Positions 1 to 7,334 of a stretch of DNA of 13,324 nucleotides are shown one piece after another. Position 1 is the stretch's first letter, and each line of letters starts with the position of its first letter. The position numbers and the translations under genes are program-made. The DNA is taken from contig JACPSA010000039.1 of the NCBI GenBank assembly GCA_016193545.1, positions 1-13,324 of the forward strand, written 5' to 3'. This DNA comes from Chloroflexota bacterium. GTDB taxonomy: Bacteria > Chloroflexota > Dehalococcoidia > Dehalococcoidales > UBA2162. Below the pieces are notes generated by a model. That model did no database searches. It was given only the letters and a program-made list of their open reading frames with translations, and had not been told where the DNA came from.

Positions 1-1
1 G

Positions 2-1975
2 TATTGTGCCAAGGCAATCACACGGTTAGGTAAAGTGGATGACGGCACGACCACTTCGGACTATGACCCGGCTGAAGTAAAGCACAAGATTAGCATTAGC
101 CTGAGCATGCTCCCCTGCGATTGGAAGGGGAATAAGATTAATCTGCTGGATACCCCCGGCTATTCTGACTTTGTGGCTGAAGTGAAAGCGGCTGTACGGG
201 TTAGCGAAGGGGCAATTATTGTGGTCTGCGCCGCCTCCGGTGTTGAAGTCGGTACCGAGCAGATGTGGGCATATAGTGAGGCGGCTAATCTGACCCGCCT
301 TATCTTCGTCAACAAGATGGACCGTGAGAATGCCGATTTCTACCGGACGGTGGAGAAGATTCAGTCTAAGTTCGGGGCTAAATGCCGGCCGTTGCAGTTG
401 CCGATTGGCGCTCACCAGGATTTTAAGGGTGTAATCGACCTGCTAACGATGAAGAGCTATTCCGGTTCGGCGGGGGAAGAAGGTGAAATTCCCTCAGCAT
501 TACAGGCTCAGTCCAAGTCTTTCCGTGAGAAGCTGGTGGAGGCAGTGGCTGAAGGTGATGATAGTTTGCTGGAGAAGTACCTAGGTACTGGTGAACTCAG
601 TCCGGAGGAAATTAAAGACGGCTTACGGCGGGCAATGTTAGCTGGTCGGATTGTGCCAATCCTGGCTGGTTCAGGTCTGCAGAATACCGGGATTAGCTTA
701 CTGCTGGACTCCATTGGGGCTTACCTGCCGTCGCCCAAAGGGCGGGGTATGGCTGTCGTTGGAGATTCAGGCAAGGCGGAGATGGCCGAGCCTGTCCAGA
801 ATGGTCCGCTGGCCAGCCTGGTATTCAAGACTACGGCCGACCCCTATGTCGGCAAGCTCACCTATTTACGGGTTTTTAGTGGAGTTCTTACCAGCAATTC
901 TCAGGTGTGGAATGCCACGCGGGGTGAGGCGGAGCGTATCGGTCAGCTATTTATGATGAGGGGTAAGACTCAGCAGGCGGTATCCCAGATTGGAATGGGA
1001 GACATGGGGGCAGTCGCTAAATTAAACACGACAGGTACCGGTGACACGCTGTCCAGTCGGGATAAGCCGGTGAAACTTGTCCCGATTACCTTCCCCGAGC
1101 CAATCTTCAATCAGGCCGTGTACCCTAAGACCAAGGCTGACCTGGACAAACTGGGAGCGGCTTTGACCCGGCTTGTGGAAGAAGACGCTACCCTTCGCTT
1201 ACACCGGGATAGTGATACCAGTGAAACTATTCTCTCCGGGCTTGGTGAAACCCAGCTGGCCGTAGCTGCGGAAAAGATGTTACGTAAATTCGGGGTGGGT
1301 GTTGACCTGAAAACGCCCAGGGTTCCCTATAAAGAGACGATTACTATCGCTACTAAGGCTGAGTACAAGCACAAGAAACAGACCGGCGGGCACGGGCAAT
1401 ATGGCCACGTCATGCTGGAACTGGAGCCTTTACCTCGCGGCAGCGGTCATGAATTTGCCGATAAGGTAGTGGGCGGACGCATCCCCAGAAACTATATTCC
1501 GGCGGTAGAGAAGGGGGTCAATGAAGCAGTTCTGGATGGAGTTCTGGCTCACTACCCGGTTACTGATGTCAGAATAAGTGTCTACGATGGTAGTTTCCAC
1601 CCGGTTGATTCTTCAGAGATATGCTTCAAGATTGCCGGCGCCGGGGCAGTCAAAAAAGGGTTGTCTCAGGCACAGCCTGTACTGCTCGAACCGATAATGA
1701 ATATTGCGGTGACTGTTCCTGAGGATTATACGGGTGATATTATCGGCGACCTCAACTCCAAGCGGGCTCAGGTACAGGGGATGATTCCTGAGGATGGCAT
1801 TAACGTTATTCAGGCCCAGGTGCCGTTGGCCGAGGTGCAGAACTACGCCATCGACCTCAAGTCAATCACCCAGGGTAAGGGGAACTTCACCGTAACCTTT
1901 AGCCACTATCAGGATGCTCCGCCTCATATCACTCAGAAGATTATCGCCGAAAAGCAACCTGCCGAAAAGACCTAA
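2..1975 (+). CDS. Elongation factor G-like translational GTPase (EF-G2 type), 5'-truncated by window edge
   Basis: A ribosome-dependent GTPase of the EF-G superfamily, cytosolic, probably acting in translocation or ribosome recycling. The frame is open from base 2, so the GTG at 35 is internal: the residues before it (YCAKAITRLGKV) match the family. About 35-45 N-terminal residues, including the P-loop, lie outside the window; 657 residues are visible. Visible motifs are G3 DTPGY (residue ~50), G4 NKMD (104-107), a G5-like LAGSG (~220), the domain IV loop QTGGHGQYG (~460) and the domain V signature GDLNSKRAQVQGM. Canonical EF-G has DTPGH and a switch I RGIT; here these are DTPGY and KISI, which fits EF-G2/FusA2-like paralogues rather than the main fusA. 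It ends in TAA, converging on etfA across a palindromic repeat. The family is certain; the EF-G2 subgroup is likely. Confidence 0.9.
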   Translation, partial: YCAKAITRLGKVDDGTTTSDYDPAEVKHKISISLSMLPCDWKGNKINLLDTPGYSDFVAEVKAAVRVSEGAIIVVCAASGVEVGTEQMWAYSEAANLTRLIFVNKMDRENADFYRTVEKIQSKFGAKCRPLQLPIGAHQDFKGVIDLLTMKSYSGSAGEEGEIPSALQAQSKSFREKLVEAVAEGDDSLLEKYLGTGELSPEEIKDGLRRAMLAGRIVPILAGSGLQNTGISLLLDSIGAYLPSPKGRGMAVVGDSGKAEMAEPVQNGPLASLVFKTTADPYVGKLTYLRVFSGVLTSNSQVWNATRGEAERIGQLFMMRGKTQQAVSQIGMGDMGAVAKLNTTGTGDTLSSRDKPVKLVPITFPEPIFNQAVYPKTKADLDKLGAALTRLVEEDATLRLHRDSDTSETILSGLGETQLAVAAEKMLRKFGVGVDLKTPRVPYKETITIATKAEYKHKKQTGGHGQYGHVMLELEPLPRGSGHEFADKVVGGRIPRNYIPAVEKGVNEAVLDGVLAHYPVTDVRISVYDGSFHPVDSSEICFKIAGAGAVKKGLSQAQPVLLEPIMNIAVTVPEDYTGDIIGDLNSKRAQVQGMIPEDGINVIQAQVPLAEVQNYAIDLKSITQGKGNFTVTFSHYQDAPPHITQKIIAEKQPAEKT

Positions 1976-2007
1976 CCTGGTTCTGTTTGCATTTGGTTGC
2001 TTCAACT

Positions 2008-2095
2008 GTCATTGCGAGGAGTCCTTCCACTGAAGGGCGACGAAGCAATATCAAAGATTTCATACGGATTGCTTTGCCTTCGGGCTCGCAATGAC
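2008..2095. repeat. Palindromic intergenic repeat with CATTGCGAG ends
   Basis: An 88-base element bounded by perfect 11-base inverted repeats, GTCATTGCGAG (2008-2018) and CTCGCAATGAC (2085-2095). Inside are a second inverted pair, AAGCAAT (2043-2049) with ATTGCTT (2068-2074), and a small hairpin TCCTTC-CACT-GAAGGG (2022-2037). The whole can fold as a branched cruciform. It lies between the 3' ends of two convergent genes, so it may serve as a bidirectional terminator. Repeats of this GTCATTGCGAG style are, from memory, scattered through many environmental bacterial genomes as REP or MITE-like elements. No protein is encoded. Confidence 0.8.
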
Positions 2096-2141
2096 ATCAC
2101 CAACCAAAACCGAATAGTACCCTTAACTTCTGCTATTGACT

Positions 2142-3140
2142 TTATTTGGCTAGAAGCTCCTTAACCTTTTTGGTGAAAGCAGGTAACACCTGTTTCCAGT
2201 CGCCGACGATGCCATAACGGGCAGCCTTGAAGATATTTGCCTCAGGGTCTTTATTTATGGCGACGATGGTCTTGGCATTAGAGCAGCCAGCCAGGTGCTG
2301 GCTGGAGCCGGAGATACCTACCGCCAGATAAAAGTTAGGGGTAACAATTTTGCCGGTAAGCCCCACCTGTGCCGTCTCTGGCATCCAACCACTGTCACAG
2401 GCCGGTCGGCTGGCACCAACTGCCCCCTTTAGCACTTCAGCCAGTTCAGCCAGTTGCTTAAAACCTTCCGCCCCACCGATGCCTCTGCCGCCACTAACGA
2501 TTACCGCGGCGTCCTCCAGTTTTATTCCGGTTACCTCTTCTTTTACCTGCTGCAGGACCTTGGTTTTGATGGTTGACGGGTCCAGGCTGGCATCAATGGT
2601 AATCACCTCTCCTTTTCTGGAGGCATCCGGCTCCATCGGTGACATTACTTTGGCTCTAACCGTGGCTATTTGCGGGTCGGAATCATAGGTAAAGATGGCC
2701 TGGGCATTACCTCCGAAGACCGGCTTGGTCTGTAAGAGCCGCTTTGACGCCGGGTCAATAGCCAGAGCGACACAATCCATCGTGGCGGCGGTGCCTAATC
2801 TGAAGGACAGTCTGGGTGCCAGGTCTCGCCCGATGGTGGTTTGTCCTAGAAGGACAACCTGTGGCATTACCTGTTTAACAACCTTTTCCATAACCGGGAC
2901 ATAGGTTTCCGTCTGATAGTCTTTAAGTAGCGGGTTATCAACGATATACACCTTATCAGCACCCGAGGCGATGGTTTCCTGGGCTAAGCCGCCTACCCCG
3001 CTGCCGACCAGTACCGCGCTTAATTGCTGTCCGAGGTCAGAGGCTATCTTTCGGCCGCACCCCAGCAGCTCTTTAGCGATAGAGCTAAGCTTGCCTTCGG
3101 TAACCTCACCGTAAATCATAACACCCTTGTAATCAGACAT
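2142..3140 (-). CDS. etfA: Electron transfer flavoprotein, alpha subunit (EtfA/FixB)
   Basis: The FAD-binding subunit of the heterodimeric electron transfer flavoprotein, a soluble carrier that takes electrons from acyl-CoA or similar dehydrogenases. At 332 residues it is of normal length. The N-terminal alpha/beta domain runs from about 4 to 190. The C-terminal FAD domain shows SGGRGIGG (216-223), GASRPACDSGW (from ~242), GISGSSQHLAG (~275-285) and the closing IVAINKD...IF..A.YGIVGD block, all hallmarks of ETF-alpha. The ATG at 3140 has a purine-rich AAGGGGGT about 9 bases upstream. It follows etfB by 71 bases on the same strand, so the two are almost surely one operon. No acyl-CoA dehydrogenase or ETF:quinone oxidoreductase gene is adjacent, so the partner enzyme is not shown. 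Confidence 0.95.
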   Translation of the reverse strand: MSDYKGVMIYGEVTEGKLSSIAKELLGCGRKIASDLGQQLSAVLVGSGVGGLAQETIASGADKVYIVDNPLLKDYQTETYVPVMEKVVKQVMPQVVLLGQTTIGRDLAPRLSFRLGTAATMDCVALAIDPASKRLLQTKPVFGGNAQAIFTYDSDPQIATVRAKVMSPMEPDASRKGEVITIDASLDPSTIKTKVLQQVKEEVTGIKLEDAAVIVSGGRGIGGAEGFKQLAELAEVLKGAVGASRPACDSGWMPETAQVGLTGKIVTPNFYLAVGISGSSQHLAGCSNAKTIVAINKDPEANIFKAARYGIVGDWKQVLPAFTKKVKELLAK

Positions 3141-3211
3141 CCGATTTTTACCCCCTTAATTTAAGCTGAGAGATAACTACTATGCCGGGTAGCTAATGTC
3201 GAGGAGGAGTC

Positions 3212-4012
3212 TTATATTATCTTGGCTTCCCTGAGTTTCAGGACCAGCTTAGCCGCTACGTCCTCCGGGTTGTCTCCTCCGATAATCTCGCACTTGCTTT
3301 CGATGACCGGCTGGAATAATTTGATTACTTTGGTGCGTCGGCCGGCGGTGCCGATCTTGGCGGTGTCAGCCCCGATATCAGCCGGTTTCCAGACGACGGG
3401 TTCCTTCCGTTTGGCGGCCATAATCCCTTTGATAGTAGGGTAACGGGCTTCCCCGAGCTCGTTGGTTACCGTGATTAATGCGGGTAAGTTTACCTCAACG
3501 ACTTCATAGCCATCGGCAGTTAGCCGCTCTACTCTGGCTTTACCGTCACCGACCTCTATTTTCTTGGCTAGAGTTAGGCTGGGTATTCCCAGTATCTCGG
3601 CAATACCTGAACCTACCTGACCGGTATCCCAGTCAGCCGCCTGCCGACCGCAGAAGATGATGTCATAGTCACCTATCTTCTTGATTGCCATTGCCAGGGC
3701 ATAGGCTGTCGACCAGCTATCACCATCAGCAAAGGCATCATCTTCCAGCAGGACAAGCTCATCAGCCCCCATCGATAGCGGTTTCTTGACTACATCCCGC
3801 AACAGCTTGGTTCCCAGGCTCAGAGCGGTAACTTTGCCGCCTTTAGCGTCTTTAATCCTCAGTGCGGCTTCTATTGCCTGCTCATCAAAGGGACTGATTA
3901 CCGGCGGGACCCCGGGTGGGGGTACCACTTTGTTGGTTGAGCTATCCACTTTGAAGCTGGCTGGTGGTGCTTCGGGGTCAATAACCTGCTTGCAACAGAC
4001 AATCATGTTCAT
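3212..4012 (-). CDS. etfB: Electron transfer flavoprotein, beta subunit (EtfB/FixA)
   Basis: The partner subunit of ETF, 266 residues. It opens MNMIVCCKQVIDPE, typical of FixA/EtfB, followed by the SPFDEQAIEAALRIKD helix. The nucleotide-binding loop GRQAADWDTGQVG sits near the middle, and the family signature TVTNELGEARYPTIKGIMAAKR lies at about 185-205. In non-bifurcating ETFs the loop binds AMP; in bifurcating ETFs a second FAD sits here. I cannot decide between these from sequence alone. The ATG at 4012 follows an AAGGAGG with a slightly long spacing of about 12 bases; the internal ATG two codons on is an alternative. It is the first gene of the etfBA operon, with a promoter at 4076-4104. 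Confidence 0.95.
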   Translation of the reverse strand: MNMIVCCKQVIDPEAPPASFKVDSSTNKVVPPPGVPPVISPFDEQAIEAALRIKDAKGGKVTALSLGTKLLRDVVKKPLSMGADELVLLEDDAFADGDSWSTAYALAMAIKKIGDYDIIFCGRQAADWDTGQVGSGIAEILGIPSLTLAKKIEVGDGKARVERLTADGYEVVEVNLPALITVTNELGEARYPTIKGIMAAKRKEPVVWKPADIGADTAKIGTAGRRTKVIKLFQPVIESKCEIIGGDNPEDVAAKLVLKLREAKII

Positions 4013-4075
4013 GATGCGCTAATTCCTCCTTGTATTTTGGAGTGGACTCTTGTTTTGAGATGAAAACCAGTGAAT

Positions 4076-4104
4076 AATTTAACATCAAACCAGCTCGGCG
4101 TCAA
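4076..4104 (-). promoter_or_regulatory. Sigma-70-type promoter for etfBA
   Basis: Read on the minus strand, TTGACG (4099-4104) and TAAATT (4076-4081) are separated by 17 bases, about 65 bases upstream of the etfB start. The -35 overlaps one arm of a 6-bp inverted repeat (CTCGGC 4094-4099, GCCGAG 4113-4118) that could be an operator or a weak terminator of prmC. Confidence 0.5.
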
Positions 4105-4144
4105 GCGGAATAGCCGAGTCCACATAGGTTAGAGAAAGGTTAGG

Positions 4145-5005
4145 CTACACCTTGTCGGCTACCGGGCTGGCCGGGGTCAGGCTCACTACACGGTCGATAC
4201 CGCTCAAGTCCGGAGACACGGCTACTTCGGCTAAGAGGAATAAACTACGGCAAAGGGCGGTTACCGCCTTGCTTTGTCCCTGCCCAATCTCCAGGAGCAG
4301 GCAGCCACCGGGATTAAGTTTGCTGCTTACCCGGGCGCAGAGCCGGCGTATCTTCTCCAGTCCGTCTGAGCCTCCGTTCAGCGCCAGAGCCGGCTCGAAA
4401 TTCACTATATTTAATTGCGGTAAAGCTGATTCGCTGACATAAGGCAGGTTGGCTATTATCAGGTCGACCGGCTCAGGTAATGGTTCGAGTAGGTCACCGG
4501 CTAATAGATGGACTCTACTGGTCACACAGTGCTTCTGGCAGTTGTTTTGGGCAACAGTCAGAGCGGCATGGGATATATCGGTGGCGTAGATTTTAACCCG
4601 GGGCAGGCTTAGCGCCAGGCTGATGGCAATAGCTCCAGAACCGGTGCCGACCTCGGCGATGGTAGATACCGTCTGATTTTGAGCCAGCCGGATGGCTTTT
4701 TCTACCAGCAGTTCAGTCTCCGGCCGGGGGATAAGAACATCGGGGCTAACCAAGAAATCAAGCCCGTAGAACTCGCGGTGTCCCGTGATGTAGGCGGTAG
4801 GCTCATGGTTAAGGCGGCGCTTAATCAGCCTTCGGAATTGTTGGCTCTGTTCCGGAGAGAGTTCGTGCTCAAGCTCCAGGTATAGCTGGACCCGGCTTAT
4901 GCCCAGGGCGTGCCTGAGCAGTAACTCGGACTCGAGCGATGGGTCTTCAATATGATTAGCTGCCAGGGTTTCGCGGGCGCGGCTCAGTGCCTGTTTGATG
5001 GTCAA
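4145..5005 (-). CDS. prmC: PrmC/HemK, N5-glutamine methyltransferase of peptide release factors
   Basis: Transfers a methyl group from SAM to the glutamine of the GGQ motif in release factors, making peptide release efficient. The 286 residues show a small helical N-terminal domain (1-~85), then a Rossmann methyltransferase domain. Motif I is EVGTGSGAIAIS (about 115-127) and RPETELLVEKA lies just before it. The substrate-binding motif, usually NPPY, is NLPY here (186-189), a variant I recall from Chloroflexota. The start is TTG at 5005, which overlaps the prfA stop as TTGA; translational coupling explains the weak start codon. The genuine stop is TAG. Its substrate RF1 is encoded directly upstream in the same operon. 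Confidence 0.93.
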   Translation of the reverse strand: MTIKQALSRARETLAANHIEDPSLESELLLRHALGISRVQLYLELEHELSPEQSQQFRRLIKRRLNHEPTAYITGHREFYGLDFLVSPDVLIPRPETELLVEKAIRLAQNQTVSTIAEVGTGSGAIAISLALSLPRVKIYATDISHAALTVAQNNCQKHCVTSRVHLLAGDLLEPLPEPVDLIIANLPYVSESALPQLNIVNFEPALALNGGSDGLEKIRRLCARVSSKLNPGGCLLLEIGQGQSKAVTALCRSLFLLAEVAVSPDLSGIDRVVSLTPASPVADKV

Positions 5006-6072
5006 GCCAGTTGCTCCTGTAGCTGTTTTGTTTGTTCGCTGGTGGCCAGAGTATCGATAAGATGGTCGAGGTCTCCTTCCATGATACGGGGCAGATTGCG
5101 CAGGCTCAGGCCGATGCGGTGGTCGGTAACTCGGTCCTGGGGGAAATTGTAGGTCCGTATCTTTTCGGCACGTTCGCCGGTGCCTACCTGAGAACGGCGT
5201 TGTTGCATTATCTGCTCTTCCTGTTTGCGCCGCTCTATATCGAGCAGGCGGGCGCGGAGCACGGCCATTGCCTTCATCCTGTTTTTCAGTTGTGAGCGTT
5301 CATCCTGGCAGATGACGACCATGCCGGAGGGCAGATGAGTGATGCGTACGGCGGTGGCGACCTTATTGACATTCTGTCCGCCCGCACCGCCGCTGTGATA
5401 GATGTCGATTCTCAGGTCATTGGGATTGATGGCCAGCTCCACTTCCTCAGCCTGCGGCAGTACCGCTACTGTTGCCGTCGAGGTGTGAATCCTGCCGGAA
5501 GATTCGGTAACGGGAACTCGCTGCACGCGGTGCCCTCCCCTTTCATATTTGAACCGGCTGAAAGCGCCTTCGCCTTTTACTTCAAAGATGATTTCTTTAA
5601 AGCCGCCGATACCGCTTTCACTGGCGTTGATGATGTCTATTGTCCAGCCTTTGGACTGAGCATAGCGGCTGTACATGCGGAAAAGGTCGGCGGCAAACAG
5701 TCCGGCTTCATCACCACCGGTCCCGGCGCGGATTTCCATGATGATGTCTTTCTTATCATTGTTATCCTTGGGCAAAAGAGATAATCTCAGTTCTTGAACC
5801 TGCTGGTCGAGTTGCGACTCAAGTTTTTCTATCTCTTGCTTGACCAGAGTCTTCATTTCTTCATCGAGCTTGTCGCTGAGCATCGCCTTGGTTTCCTCCA
5901 ATGACCGGGCGGTGGCTTGATGCTCACGGTATTGGGTGACTATGCTTTCAATACCGGCTCTCTCCTGAGCCAGTTTTTGTAGCTGTTTAGGGTCGGACGC
6001 TATCTCAGGAGTGGCGATTTGCTCTTCTAGCTCTTTATAGCGTTTCTCTATCTGTTCCAGTCTGTTCCACAT
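5002..6072 (-). CDS. prfA: Peptide chain release factor 1 (RF1)
   Basis: Recognises UAA and UAG in the ribosomal A site and triggers hydrolysis of peptidyl-tRNA. The 356 residues are the usual RF1 length. The N-terminal coiled-coil domain (1-~110) is followed by the codon-recognition region RVPVTESSGRIHTSTATVAV, carrying the RF1-type PxT tripeptide (PVT). The catalytic GGQ lies at residues 231-233 within HSGGAGGQNVNK. The C-terminal block has SQLKNRMKAMAVLRARL. The ATG at 6072 has a GGAG about 9 bases upstream, and a good promoter lies at 6094-6123. The stop TGA overlaps the prmC TTG start, so the RF1 methyltransferase is coupled to its substrate. Nothing is odd in the sequence. Confidence 0.97.
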   Translation of the reverse strand: MWNRLEQIEKRYKELEEQIATPEIASDPKQLQKLAQERAGIESIVTQYREHQATARSLEETKAMLSDKLDEEMKTLVKQEIEKLESQLDQQVQELRLSLLPKDNNDKKDIIMEIRAGTGGDEAGLFAADLFRMYSRYAQSKGWTIDIINASESGIGGFKEIIFEVKGEGAFSRFKYERGGHRVQRVPVTESSGRIHTSTATVAVLPQAEEVELAINPNDLRIDIYHSGGAGGQNVNKVATAVRITHLPSGMVVICQDERSQLKNRMKAMAVLRARLLDIERRKQEEQIMQQRRSQVGTGERAEKIRTYNFPQDRVTDHRIGLSLRNLPRIMEGDLDHLIDTLATSEQTKQLQEQLA

Positions 6073-6093
6073 GGTAAAATCTCCAGCACGCTA

Positions 6094-6123
6094 ATTATAG
6101 CACAGGCACGGAGGAGCACTCAA
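6094..6123 (-). promoter_or_regulatory. Sigma-70-type promoter for prfA-prmC
   Basis: On the minus strand TTGAGT (6118-6123) and a perfect TATAAT (6094-6099) are separated by 18 bases. The -10 lies about 20 bases before the prfA start, so the leader is short but still contains the GGAG ribosome site. Confidence 0.6.
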
Positions 6124-6148
6124 AGGAATTATTGTGTTAACGATGGTT

Positions 6149-6190
6149 GTCATTCTGAGGAATCCTTCTCGGAAGGATGACGAAGAATCC
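6149..6190. repeat. Half-length CATTCTGAGG-type repeat with hairpin
   Basis: GTCATTCTGAGG (6149-6160) leads into the perfect hairpin ATCCTTC-TCG-GAAGGAT (6162-6178) and then GACGAAGAATCC (6179-6190). The order matches the first half of the element at 2008: GTCATT(G/C), GAGGA, a TCCTTC/GAAGG hairpin, GACGAAG. A matching right-hand half is not seen. It lies just past the stop of the minus-strand nucleotidyltransferase gene and could terminate it, though there is no T-run. Confidence 0.6.
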
Positions 6191-6200
6191 GGGGGTGGGA

Positions 6201-6656
6201 TTAGCTTCCCTTCGATCTCTTTATCAGCCAGGAACTGGACTGTACTTTCGCTCCACCAACATTGTAGACAATCCGGCATCCAATTTCTTGACAAACGCTC
6301 AATTCGATTTCCGGCATGACCCCTTCTATCCTGTCCCCGCCTTTAGCCAGAATATCGGGCTTGACCAATTTCAAGGCCTCTTCGCAGGTGATATTCTTTC
6401 CCGGGTCGATTATCACCTTATCGACATACCTGATGCTTTCTATTATCTCTTTTCTCTCATCTTCTGACAGATAGAAGGTTTGACCTTTCTTCTTTCTCAA
6501 TTGCTCATCACTGTTTAACATTACTACCAGAACATCGCCTAACTGCTTGGCTTCCTTTAATAGTCTGATATGCCCCTCATGAAGGGGGTCAAAGCCTCCG
6601 CCCGTAGCTACCACAATTTTTCTTAATCTCAAGAAACGCAGGATACCTTTAAGCAT
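6201..6656 (-). CDS. Cytidylyltransferase-fold nucleotidyltransferase (RfaE2/TagD-like)
   Basis: A 151-residue single-domain nucleotidyltransferase, likely joining a nucleotide to a phosphorylated sugar, polyol or cofactor precursor with release of pyrophosphate. The N-terminal strand IVVATGGGFDPLHEGHI carries the HxGH motif (H26, H29). After it come LGDVLVVMLNSDEQLRKKKG, RKEIIESIRYVDKVI and DILAKGGDR, in the order of the RfaE C-terminal domain and glycerol-3-phosphate cytidylyltransferases. The end, NVGGAKVQSSSWLIKR, resembles the SS.I block of that family. No neighbour points to the substrate, so it could be an ADP-heptose, CDP-glycerol or other branch enzyme. The ATG at 6656 has only a weak GGA upstream; there are 12 residues before the first core strand. 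A TATAAT lies at 6687-6692. Confidence 0.8.
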   Translation of the reverse strand: MLKGILRFLRLRKIVVATGGGFDPLHEGHIRLLKEAKQLGDVLVVMLNSDEQLRKKKGQTFYLSEDERKEIIESIRYVDKVIIDPGKNITCEEALKLVKPDILAKGGDRIEGVMPEIELSVCQEIGCRIVYNVGGAKVQSSSWLIKRSKGS

Positions 6657-6686
6657 AATAGTTCATCCACACCGTGTTTGGGCAAC

Positions 6687-6692
6687 ATTATA
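6687..6692 (-). promoter_or_regulatory. Candidate -10 box upstream of the nucleotidyltransferase
   Basis: A perfect TATAAT on the minus strand, 30 bases ahead of the start codon at 6656, with the usual room for a transcript start and leader. No convincing -35 is seen at 16-18 bases, so this rests on the -10 alone. Confidence 0.35.
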
Positions 6693-6761
6693 TCACTTTA
6701 AAGTCTGAAGATTAAAGCTAGTCCGTGATACCTTTTTACTCATTCCTGGTTGCTTGTTGTC

Positions 6762-6899
6762 ATGGTTAAGGATAAGTCAGCTTCTCAACCGAGATTGAGA
6801 AGAACCGAGTTAAGGGGGGTGAAGTTTACTGGAATGAGTTGGCAAAATGTTTGGGATAGGTTAATATGGGTGGGTCTAGCCGGGACAAGACAAAAATGA
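6762..6899 (+). CDS. Possible 45-residue leader ORF coupled to the PAP2-like gene
   Basis: An ATG at 6762 opens a 45-codon frame (basic N-terminal half, then MSWQNVWDRLIWVGLAG) whose TGA overlaps the ATG at 6896 as ATGA, the classical geometry for translational coupling. No Shine-Dalgarno precedes 6762. A strong purine run, AAGGGGGGTG, precedes an internal ATG at 6834, which would give a 21-residue peptide. I do not recognise the protein. The 8-bp hairpin CTTCTCAA/TTGAGAAG (6781-6802) lies inside the frame, so the stretch may instead be a structured leader. The rest of 6657-6865 shows nothing else beyond the -10 at 6687. Confidence 0.3.
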   Translation: MVKDKSASQPRLRRTELRGVKFTGMSWQNVWDRLIWVGLAGTRQK

Positions 6900-7317
6900 G
6901 AAAACGCATCGCTAACCTGATCTCTAATATCTTGAGTCCTTTCCTGGTGAGTGCAGCGGTAATTCTGCTGCTTTCCTTTAAGTCGACATCCAGCATCGCC
7001 GATGCCCTCGAATGTGCGTTTATTTCAATGGCGCTGGGTGTATTGCCCGTTTTCCTGGCGATTGTCTATCTGGTGTTATCTTCCTGGTCATCAATCTATG
7101 GTGGAAGATAAGCCTGCATACTGCCCTGGTGGCCGCTTCGGTAACAATGCTGGTTATGCTGTATGGCTGGATAGCTACTATAACCGTAGCCCTGGTGCCA
7201 TTAATCGCCTGGGCGAGGATAGAGTTGAAGTATCACTCACCGGCGCAGGTAGCTACCGGCGCTTTGCTGGCGGTTTTAATTGCCGTTATTGTGCTCTATC
7301 CCTTTGTCCGGGTGTAA
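6896..7317 (+). pseudogene. PAP2-superfamily membrane phosphatase, broken by frameshift and apparent internal deletion
   Basis: Remains of an integral membrane phosphatase of the PAP2 (phosphatidic acid phosphatase type 2) family. The first frame, from ATG 6896, reads RKRIANLISNILSPFLVSAAVILLL and a second membrane helix, then ends at TGA-free TAA 7109-7111 after an unrelated-looking SSWSSIYGGR. A different frame then carries VIFLVINLWWKISLHTALVAA and LIAWARIELKYHSPAQVATG to 7317. These two blocks resemble PAP2 motif 2 (S.H, here KISLHTA) and motif 3 (R....H, here ARIELKYH). Motif 1 (KxxxxxxRP) and the helix usually found between them are absent, so some 50 or so residues seem lost along with the frame. 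It converges with the crotonase gene, 17 bases away. Sequencing error could explain a frameshift but not the missing motif 1. Confidence 0.6.
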
Positions 7318-7334
7318 ATCTACTTGGTTGCCCG

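Noticed and set aside
5335..5784. Long open frame on the plus strand inside prfA
   Set aside because: It is antisense to an unambiguous RF1 gene, has no family resemblance and no ribosome site.
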